Shown here in pieces: positions 57,437 through 64,000 of a DNA stretch of 64,000 nt. Origin of the DNA: Desulforegulaceae bacterium (lineage in GTDB: Bacteria; Desulfobacterota; Desulfobacteria; Desulfobacterales; JACKCP01); assembly GCA_034006035.1 (NCBI GenBank), contig JAVETN010000005.1, positions 62,001 to 126,000 on the forward strand, in the 5' to 3' direction. Positions within the stretch are counted from its first letter, which is position 1. Each line of letters begins with the position of its first letter. The notes beneath the pieces are model-generated. The model did not search any database. It was not told the DNA's origin and saw nothing but the letters and a program-made list of their open reading frames with translations. The position numbers were made by a program, and so were the translations under genes.

Positions 57437-59344
57437 TTAATATTCATAATATGTATAGCCTCTTAAACCTCTTTCATAGGCTTTTACAATATTAAATCTT
57501 TCCTTGACGCTGATTTGTCCAAGTTTAACTGACTCTTCAGCACTTTCTCTAAATCTTCCCAAAAGACTTTTTGAGTTATATCCAACTGTGGCTAGAACGC
57601 TTTGGACTGTATCCCCTTCGATTTCTTTGGTGAAATCATAGCTTCCATCCTCGTTTACTCTTATGCTTACAACATTGGTATCTCCAAAAAGATTGTGAAG
57701 ATCCCCAAGGGTTTCCTGATAGGCGCCCACAAGGAAAACTCCAAGATAATAAGGTTTTGAAAAGTCCAGTTCATGGAGAAGAATGGATCTTTTTATTCCA
57801 TGGATATCAATAAATTTATCAATTTTACCGTCACAATCACAGGTTATGTCTGCAACTGTGGCATATCTTTTGGGTTCTTCATCAAGTCTTTGAAGGGGCA
57901 TTATGGGGAAAAGATGATCTATTGCCCATGAATCTGGAATTGATTGAAAGACTGAGAAATTTCCATAATAAATATCAGCCAGAGCAGAATCAAGATCTTG
58001 AAGTTCTTTTGGAATATGCTTAAGTTTTTTTGAATTTTTGACAATAGTTGAAATTATATGCCAAAAAATTGTTTCTCCAATGGCTCTTTCCCTTAGATTA
58101 ATATCTCCGTGCTTGAATTTTATTCTTAGTTCGTCTCTATAATAAATTGCGTCGTTAAAGCACTCCTGGATATTTTTAAGTGAAATTGAATGCAAAACCT
58201 CAATAAGGTTGTCAATAACTTCAGGTTTGTTTTGATCAAGTTCATCAAGAAAAGGTTGAGGGTCAAAAGTTGTGGTGTCAAGAATGTTAAATAAAAGAAC
58301 AGAGTAGTAGGCAACAGTTGCCCTTCCTGATTCTGTTATAATTATTGGATGCTCAACTCCTTTTTCATCCATTACATTCATCACACTTTCAATTATATCG
58401 GCACAATATTCCTCAATGGTATAGTTTCTGCTGTTTGAAAAGTTTGTATGGGAGCCGTCATAGTCAACTGCAAGACCTCCACCCAGGTCAAAATATTTCA
58501 TATTTGCACCTTCATCAACCAGGCCTGTATAAATTCTGCAGGCTTCCATTACAGAATTTCTTATATCCCTGATATTGGGGATTTGGGATCCAAGATGATA
58601 GTGAAGAAGCTGAATTGTATCAAGCATGTTTTCTTCTTTTAAAACATCTATTGTCTGGACCACCTGGCTTATATTCAGTCCAAATATGCTTCTGTCCCCT
58701 CCTGATTCTGTCCAATGTCCTCCGGCTTTTGAAGAAAGTTTTATTCTTACCCCTAAAAGAGGCTTTATTCCAAGTTCTTTGGAGCGTTTTATTATAATGT
58801 CAAGTTCGCCGGGCATTTCAATTACAATAAAGCATTTAAATCCCATTTGTCTGGCGTAAAGGGCAAGATCAATAAATTCTTCATCTTTATAACCATTGCA
58901 GATAAGACAAGCTTCCTTTGACTTCATATATGCAAGAGCTGCTATAAGCTCAGCTTTTGATCCAGCTTCAAGGCCGTGGTGATTTTCAATTCCAAAGTTT
59001 GTAATTTCTTTTAAAACCTGTTTTTGCTGGTTTACTTTTATTGGATAAACCCCTCTATAACAGCCTTTGTATCCAAGCTCGTCAATTGCTTTTTTAAAAC
59101 TTTTGTGAAGATATTTGAGCTGGGCATCAAGAATGTTTTGAATTCTTAAAAGCACAGGCATATCAAAACCTCTTTGGATTATTCCCTGAATAACTTCGGG
59201 AATACTGACTGCAACGCTTTTATCTTCAAGAGGAGTTATTACAACCTCACCCTTTGCGTTTATTCCAAAGTATTTTGCACCCCAATTGTCTATACCGAAA
59301 AGATCAGCAGACTTTTCTGTTGTCCATCTTTCAAGTGTATTCAA
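57437..59344 (-). CDS. speA: biosynthetic arginine decarboxylase
   Basis: SpeA converts arginine to agmatine with PLP. The protein (635 residues from the TTG at 59344) has YPIKVNQQKQV with the PLP lysine, GLEAGSKAEL, the DLGGGLAVDY loop and the C-terminal DLHNLFGDTNVV. The frame opens at a GTG at 59365, but an AAGGAG ribosome site (plus-strand 59354-59359) lies inside that extension and 9 nt before the TTG, giving the family-like start NTLERWT. I choose the TTG. It lies 108 bp upstream of the dehydrogenase gene, completing the polyamine cluster. Confidence 0.93.
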   Translation of the reverse strand: MNTLERWTTEKSADLFGIDNWGAKYFGINAKGEVVITPLEDKSVAVSIPEVIQGIIQRGFDMPVLLRIQNILDAQLKYLHKSFKKAIDELGYKGCYRGVYPIKVNQQKQVLKEITNFGIENHHGLEAGSKAELIAALAYMKSKEACLICNGYKDEEFIDLALYARQMGFKCFIVIEMPGELDIIIKRSKELGIKPLLGVRIKLSSKAGGHWTESGGDRSIFGLNISQVVQTIDVLKEENMLDTIQLLHYHLGSQIPNIRDIRNSVMEACRIYTGLVDEGANMKYFDLGGGLAVDYDGSHTNFSNSRNYTIEEYCADIIESVMNVMDEKGVEHPIIITESGRATVAYYSVLLFNILDTTTFDPQPFLDELDQNKPEVIDNLIEVLHSISLKNIQECFNDAIYYRDELRIKFKHGDINLRERAIGETIFWHIISTIVKNSKKLKHIPKELQDLDSALADIYYGNFSVFQSIPDSWAIDHLFPIMPLQRLDEEPKRYATVADITCDCDGKIDKFIDIHGIKRSILLHELDFSKPYYLGVFLVGAYQETLGDLHNLFGDTNVVSIRVNEDGSYDFTKEIEGDTVQSVLATVGYNSKSLLGRFRESAEESVKLGQISVKERFNIVKAYERGLRGYTYYEY

Positions 59345-59353
59345 TTTGTTTTT

Positions 59354-59359
59354 CTCCTT
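59354..59359 (-). promoter_or_regulatory. ribosome-binding site deciding the speA start
   Basis: AAGGAG on the minus strand, 9 nt before TTG at 59344, and within codons 3-4 of the longer GTG-initiated frame. Confidence 0.6.
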
Positions 59360-59545
59360 CGGCACTGATTCATGCTGACAATTAATAAAAAACTGACTTT
59401 ATTTTCAGTGAATTTAAGAATTAATCTTCAAATATGCTAAAAGCTAAAATTTAGATTTTTATAATAAATAAAATAAAACTAGGATTTTATATAATTCTTA
59501 CTTAATAAACTCTATTGGCAAATAAAAAGGGAAGTGTCAAAATAA

Positions 59546-60424
59546 TTAATCTTTATTTTTAAATAAATTTCCTAAATATTGAATAATAAAGTTTTTTGAG
59601 GTTAAAAATAAAATAGAAAAATAAAAAACTCCGGCAGTAAGAATTATTGCAGGCCCTCCTGGAAGGTCGTATTTAAAACTTATCCCTATTCCTGAAATTA
59701 CAAAAAATGCTGATAAAACAATACTTAAAATACTCATTGAAAAGAAGTTTTTTGAAAGTCTTGATGCTGAAGCAGGGGGAAGGGTAAGCATTGCTATTAT
59801 CATTATAATTCCCACTATTCTTATCATGAGAACAATTGTAAGGGCAGTCATTATTAAAAGCATGAGATTGTAAATATCTGTTCTCACACCCCTTATTTTT
59901 AGAAATTCTTCATCAAAAGATGCTGCTATAAGTTTGTTTTGAAATAAAAATGCTGTAAAACAAATTAAAGATGAAAATAGAGCAATTACAATTAAATCAG
60001 TTTTTGTTACCATTAATATATTCCCGAAAAGATAGGACATAGGATCAATATATCCTGGAGTAAGAGCAATAAATATAATCCCTCCAGCCATTCCTGTTGC
60101 CCATACCGCACCAAGAAGAGAATCAAGCCTTTCCTTTGAATACTTTTCAGCAAACCAGATTAACACTGCTGAAAAAATTGAAGCTGCAACAGCTCCTGAA
60201 TAGGGGGTAATCCAGGGGATATTGAATTTTGCTGAAATAAAAAGGGCAAATCCTATCCCTCCAAGTACTGAATGTGAAATTGCACCTGCCATATAGCTTA
60301 TTCTTTTTACCACAATATAGCTTCCTGTTATTCCAAAGGCAAAAGATGAAAAAATTCCTGCAAGAAGTGAATATTTTAAAAAAACAAGGGTTGGGTCACT
60401 AAAAACTTCTACCAGAAAATTCAT
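59546..60424 (-). CDS. znuB: zinc/manganese ABC transporter permease
   Basis: The protein (292 residues from the ATG at 60424) is an ABC-3 family permease with eight or nine hydrophobic helices and the family stretch GAISHSVLGGIGFALF. Such permeases bring Zn or Mn across the inner membrane. The ATG at 60424 overlaps the TGA of znuC (ATGA), so I prefer it to the in-frame ATG at 60448. No gene follows closely downstream; the metal-binding lipoprotein is absent. Confidence 0.9.
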   Translation of the reverse strand: MNFLVEVFSDPTLVFLKYSLLAGIFSSFAFGITGSYIVVKRISYMAGAISHSVLGGIGFALFISAKFNIPWITPYSGAVAASIFSAVLIWFAEKYSKERLDSLLGAVWATGMAGGIIFIALTPGYIDPMSYLFGNILMVTKTDLIVIALFSSLICFTAFLFQNKLIAASFDEEFLKIRGVRTDIYNLMLLIMTALTIVLMIRIVGIIMIIAMLTLPPASASRLSKNFFSMSILSIVLSAFFVISGIGISFKYDLPGGPAIILTAGVFYFSILFLTSKNFIIQYLGNLFKNKD

Positions 60425-61203
60425 CTTATATGTCCTTTGTCTGAACATCTATGGTCATGTCTTATGAGCTGAATTGAGGAAGAATTGTATGTTTCTTGAA
60501 TTGTCTTGCCGGAAAGTTTGTTTGTAGGATGAATAACAAGGGTTTTGTTTATGCAAAATACTGAGGTTACAATTTCAGACACAAAGCCCATATCATGGGA
60601 AACCATTACTATTGTTTTATTCTTTTTTTCATTTAAATCTTTTAAAAGGGAAATAAAATTATCTTCTGTTTCATAGTCTACATTTGCAGTTGGCTCATCA
60701 AGGACAAGAATTTCAGGGTCTGAAATAAGAGCTCTTGCAATGAGAACTCTTTGTTTTTGTCCACCTGAAAGAGCATAAAAAGGTTTTTCTATTAAATTTT
60801 CCATTTTTACCTTGGCAAGGGCTTTTTTGCATTTTATTTTATCGTTTTTTGAATACCAGCCAAAGATTGAGGTAAGGTTTTTTTTGCCCAAAATCCCCAT
60901 TAAAACAACATTTTTAACTGAAATTGGAAAAGAATTGTCATAATGAACGCTTTGGGGCATATAGCCAATTTTTTCTCCGTTTTCTCCGGGAGATGAACCA
61001 AAAATTTCTATTTTTCCTTTATCAGGTTTTAAAATGCCTGAAATAAGTTTAAGTAAAGTGGTTTTTCCCCCTCCATTAGGTCCTACAATACATACAATTT
61101 CTTTTTTAAAAATTTCAAAATTAATGTTTTCAAGTATTGGAGTTGAGTTGGGTAAATAGGAATAACTTACATCCTTAAATTTAATTATTTGATCTTTCTT
61201 CAT
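60421..61203 (-). CDS. znuC: zinc/manganese ABC transporter ATPase
   Basis: The 260-residue protein has Walker A GPNGGGKT (41-48), signature LSGGQKQR, Walker B ILVLDEPT and the switch His in VSHDMG. The C-terminal tail (RHDHRCSDKGH) is rich in His and Cys, as in many zinc importer ATPases. It energises ZnuB, to which it is coupled by an ATGA overlap. The preceding gene is a cyclase 90 bp away on the same strand. Confidence 0.92.
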   Translation of the reverse strand: MKKDQIIKFKDVSYSYLPNSTPILENINFEIFKKEIVCIVGPNGGGKTTLLKLISGILKPDKGKIEIFGSSPGENGEKIGYMPQSVHYDNSFPISVKNVVLMGILGKKNLTSIFGWYSKNDKIKCKKALAKVKMENLIEKPFYALSGGQKQRVLIARALISDPEILVLDEPTANVDYETEDNFISLLKDLNEKKNKTIVMVSHDMGFVSEIVTSVFCINKTLVIHPTNKLSGKTIQETYNSSSIQLIRHDHRCSDKGHIR

Positions 61204-61293
61204 TTTTTTACCTTAGTTGTTTGTAAAAACATTTTGTATAGTCTGAATTAAATGATTTTACTTTTGCCGTATGTAAAGGCAAGTTTTGCCAGG

Positions 61294-63489
61294 CTATTTT
61301 GTTTGAAACTCAAATACTCCATCCCAGGTGTTTAAGGGAGTATTTTTTAGTTTTTCTATTCTTTCAAGATATAGTTCATAAATAAAAAAACTGTCTTTGT
61401 GTTTTAATTTTTTTATAATTTCTTCTGCTTTAGTAAAATTGCCATTATGGTAATTTTTTAAAGCCAAATTAAAAGTTTTTACCTTATCTTCAGTTTCAGG
61501 GTCAAAGGGTAAAATAGAAATTGGTTCATAAATTTCAACTGGTTTGGTTTTTCCCTTAACCTTAACCCAATCTGTTTTTCTTGTAAGAATTTCATCTTTA
61601 ACAAGATTGTTTGTATTTTCAGTAATAAGAATATTTGCTGAATAAAATTTTGTAAGACCTTCAACCCTTGAGGCAAGATTTACATTGTCACCAATTGCAG
61701 TATAGTCAAACCTGTCATTACTTCCAAAATTACCTATTCTTGCTTCACCAGAATTTATTCCTATTCCAAGTTTTATAAATGGAAAGTTTTTCTTTTCCCA
61801 TTCCTTGTTAAGTATTTCAACTCCTTTAAGTATTTTCATTGCTGAAACAACACTGTCCATTCCATGGTTTTCATTTTCAAGGGGAGCTCCCCAAAAAGCC
61901 ATTACAGCATCTCCAATAAATTTGTCCACCACTCCTTTGTTGCTTTGTATTATTTCGCTTATTTTTGAAAAATACAGATTTAAAAGCTGACCCAATTCAT
62001 GGGGGGCAAGCTTTTCAGATATTGTAGTAAAACTTCTTATATCTCCAAACATAATAGAAATTGTTTTAGTTTCTCCTGAAAGGGAAAGTTTGTCAGGATG
62101 TTTTATAAGTTGATTTACAATTTCTGGAGAAACATAATGTGAAAATGCAGTTTGAATGAATTTTTTTTCCTTTTCCCTGAAAAAATAATTGGAAATTATA
62201 ACTGCCATGGAAAGGGTTCCAAGGGAAGAAACAGGAAAAGAAAATCCTGCTATTAAATTGTTTTTAAAGAGGAAAAAATAATTTAGAAGAAAAATTCCAC
62301 AGATATTTATAATTGTAATAATTGCTGCTGAAATAGGCCCTGAAAAAAGAAGAAGAATTGTTGTAAAAATTCCCAAGGGTACCAAAATCATATAGGAAAC
62401 AGCAGTTTCAGTAAATTTATCAAAATTCATAAAATCTTTGTTTAAAAGATTGTCAATTATATTTGCATGGATTTCAACTCCTGGGCATGTTCCTGAAAAA
62501 GGAGTTGCTTTAAGATCAAGAAGTCCTGCTGCAGAAGTTCCTATAAGTACAATTTTATTTTTAAGATTTATATTGGGTTTGTCATTTAAAATATCTGAAG
62601 CTGAAAAATAATTATAAGAAAAGGGTTTTCCTTTGAAATTTATAAACATTTGGGCATCAATATCTGTTTTTATAAAGTCATTGCCTGAATATAATCCAAG
62701 AATTGCGTGTTTTGATCCTGATTTTTGGTTTGAGGGCTTGATAACAAATGAGTCAGAATCTTTGGAAAGCCTGTAAAGTTCAAGTGCTAGAGAAGGGTAG
62801 GGCAGGTTGTTGTACATTATAAAAAGAGGCACTTTTTTTACTGCCCCTGATGATTCAGGAAAAACATTTATAAATCCTTCTGTTACAGAAGTTGATAATT
62901 CAGGGATGTTTAATATAAGATTTTTTGCCTGATTTATATTGAGCTCACTGAATTTTACATTTTCTAAATCAATTTTTATTGATGCTGATGAAAAAGGGAA
63001 ACCGTTGTTTCTATTGGTTTTTTTAAAATCAAACATATAACCCATTACAAGATTTGACTGGGCAATCTGGGCTCCAAGAATTTGGTCATAGTCTGGGAGA
63101 TTGTTTTTGTTTAAATCTTTTATCTCAAACTTTTCAAGAATAGTTGCAGGTGAGGTTCTGTCTTTTTCAGGAAAAAAAATATCAAGGCCTATAACCTTGG
63201 CTTCTTTTGAATCTATTTTTTCTATAAGACCGGCTAGGATATTTCTTGACCAGGGCCATTGGCCGATTTCTTTTAAGCTTTTTTCATCTAAATCAATAAT
63301 TGCAATTTGTTTAGATGGGGGAAGCTCTCCTCTTATTCTGAACATTAGGTTGGTTATTTCAAAATCAAGGGTTTTAAATATGGAATTTGTTGTTGAGGCG
63401 TAAAAATGAAACACTAGAACAGATGAAATTATAACAACAATCCCTGCTAAAGCAGGGATTGATTTTTGAAAATTGATTTTACGGCTCAT
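61294..63489 (-). CDS. CHASE2-domain class III adenylate cyclase
   Basis: The 731-residue protein has an N-terminal membrane helix, a large periplasmic CHASE2 sensor (about 30-340), three membrane helices (about 365-435) and a cytosolic class III cyclase domain (about 478-660). Catalytic motifs are intact: FGDIRSFT and IGDAVMAFWG supply the two metal-binding Asp, KFIGD the purine-selecting Lys and DYTAIGDNVNLASR the Asp and transition-state Asn/Arg, indicating ATP use. A short TPR-like tail follows. It starts 6 nt after the upstream beta-barrel gene, so the two form an operon. The periplasmic signal is unknown. Confidence 0.92.
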   Translation of the reverse strand: MSRKINFQKSIPALAGIVVIISSVLVFHFYASTTNSIFKTLDFEITNLMFRIRGELPPSKQIAIIDLDEKSLKEIGQWPWSRNILAGLIEKIDSKEAKVIGLDIFFPEKDRTSPATILEKFEIKDLNKNNLPDYDQILGAQIAQSNLVMGYMFDFKKTNRNNGFPFSSASIKIDLENVKFSELNINQAKNLILNIPELSTSVTEGFINVFPESSGAVKKVPLFIMYNNLPYPSLALELYRLSKDSDSFVIKPSNQKSGSKHAILGLYSGNDFIKTDIDAQMFINFKGKPFSYNYFSASDILNDKPNINLKNKIVLIGTSAAGLLDLKATPFSGTCPGVEIHANIIDNLLNKDFMNFDKFTETAVSYMILVPLGIFTTILLLFSGPISAAIITIINICGIFLLNYFFLFKNNLIAGFSFPVSSLGTLSMAVIISNYFFREKEKKFIQTAFSHYVSPEIVNQLIKHPDKLSLSGETKTISIMFGDIRSFTTISEKLAPHELGQLLNLYFSKISEIIQSNKGVVDKFIGDAVMAFWGAPLENENHGMDSVVSAMKILKGVEILNKEWEKKNFPFIKLGIGINSGEARIGNFGSNDRFDYTAIGDNVNLASRVEGLTKFYSANILITENTNNLVKDEILTRKTDWVKVKGKTKPVEIYEPISILPFDPETEDKVKTFNLALKNYHNGNFTKAEEIIKKLKHKDSFFIYELYLERIEKLKNTPLNTWDGVFEFQTK

Positions 63490-63495
63490 TTATGC

Positions 63496-64000
63496 TTATC
63501 TTTTTCCTTGGAAAGTACCGATGTATCTGCCCGTACTGTGTTCAGCATTAAAATTACCTCCCACTGCTTCTGCATTGGGACCAAAGAAACTGCCGTTTAG
63601 GTTCCCATGGAAAGAATTGTTAGAAGAGGTGTCAAGGATTTCGCTTGCATTTATTCTTGATTCTTTAATTTGTCCTTCATACTTAAAAGTCAAGTCATTT
63701 GTAGGTTTTATTTCAGCCTTGATCTCAAGAGTGTCTGGATAAACATCCATTGAAAACCTTCCGTTTCGCAAATCTTTTTTTTCATTGAAGTTTTTAATTA
63801 AAATTGTATTTGTAGTGCCTTCATAATTAAGAGTTGTACCCTTGTTTTTAAGCTCACCCATTACAGTTTCAATATTTTCTGTAGGCTGGCCAGCTATGAA
63901 AAAACCTTTAGCAGGATTGGGCGTGTGGGTTTCTTCTCCGTAACCTTCATGATTATACGAAGCTTTCCAATTACCCCAGGTGAGATATTCATTTTTACCC
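63496..64000 (-). CDS. C-terminus of a TbpB-like beta-barrel domain protein, N-terminus outside window
   Basis: The frame is open from the window edge to the stop at 63496, about 167 residues. It reads as alternating short strands rich in Gly, Asn and Thr, with TWGNWKASY, FFIAGQPT, a repeated G-x-F pattern (GNLNGSFFGPNAEAVGG) and ending YIGTFQGKR. This is the 8-strand barrel pattern of TbpB/factor-H-binding-type lobes, which in Desulfobacterota are often fused to N-terminal FecR domains. That upstream part cannot be seen. It ends 6 nt before the CHASE2 cyclase gene. Confidence 0.7.
   Translation of the reverse strand, partial: GKNEYLTWGNWKASYNHEGYGEETHTPNPAKGFFIAGQPTENIETVMGELKNKGTTLNYEGTTNTILIKNFNEKKDLRNGRFSMDVYPDTLEIKAEIKPTNDLTFKYEGQIKESRINASEILDTSSNNSFHGNLNGSFFGPNAEAVGGNFNAEHSTGRYIGTFQGKR

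Overview
The window is a 64 kb piece of bacterial chromosome with very low G+C and no rRNA operon, plasmid, phage or insertion-sequence hallmark. Gene content points to a low-GC member of the Desulfobacterota, probably Desulfobacterales: a thpR-recA-alaS run, a FmdB-type zinc ribbon next to groESL, a DUF3334 protein, tRNA-Sec, and several small proteins I associate with sulfate-reducer genomes. This placement is inferred from gene content; no 16S gene is present.

Layout. 1-5 kb: a MoxR AAA ATPase cut by the window edge, an unrecognised membrane protein, an orphan LUD-domain protein, then tadA-purA and a tRNA-Arg(ACG). 5.6-9.3 kb: a PAS-GAF-PAS-GGDEF diguanylate cyclase, a WYL-domain regulator and selC (tRNA-Sec). 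9.4-15.3 kb: M20 peptidase, pgpA, thpR, recA and alaS in one direction. 15.4-18.7 kb: a HExxH protein, FmdB, groES-groEL. 18.8-21.4 kb: the decayed remains of an exonuclease-RecQ-UvrD_C fusion helicase. 21.4-25.0 kb: selU (tRNA 2-selenouridine synthase), tpx, and a MerR regulator with an acyl-CoA dehydrogenase. 25.1-34.1 kb: a guaA operon, an M29 aminopeptidase, alpha/beta hydrolases, ogt and a CDF transporter. 34.3-44.9 kb: plsC, recC, recB, a lipoprotein, a DUF3334 protein on the other strand, then recD. 45-49 kb: hydrolase-glpX-pepA. 49.2-52.1 kb: leuA behind a leader that looks like an attenuator, then azlC-azlD. 52.4-59.4 kb: a K+/H+ antiporter and the polyamine cluster. 59.5-64 kb: znuC-znuB, a CHASE2 adenylate cyclase and the C-terminus of a beta-barrel protein.

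How the genes work together. SpeA, the carboxy(nor)spermidine dehydrogenase, NspC and SpeB together make a complete route arginine -> agmatine -> putrescine -> carboxyspermidine -> spermidine that does not need S-adenosylmethionine decarboxylase. selC and selU show two uses of selenium, UGA decoding and tRNA wobble modification. RecA and RecBCD supply double-strand-break repair, although recD is separated from recCB. leuA and azlCD link branched-chain amino-acid synthesis and export. Rho-independent terminators are easily seen because their G+C-rich stems stand out from the AT-rich background.

Nothing here is clearly a wholly new system. The items most worth a second look are the leuA leader with a putative leucine-containing leader peptide, the eroded fusion helicase whose reading frames break at homopolymer runs, the internal repeat in the unknown membrane protein at 964-2208, and the small gene with a serine-recombinase-like tail at 29483-30052.
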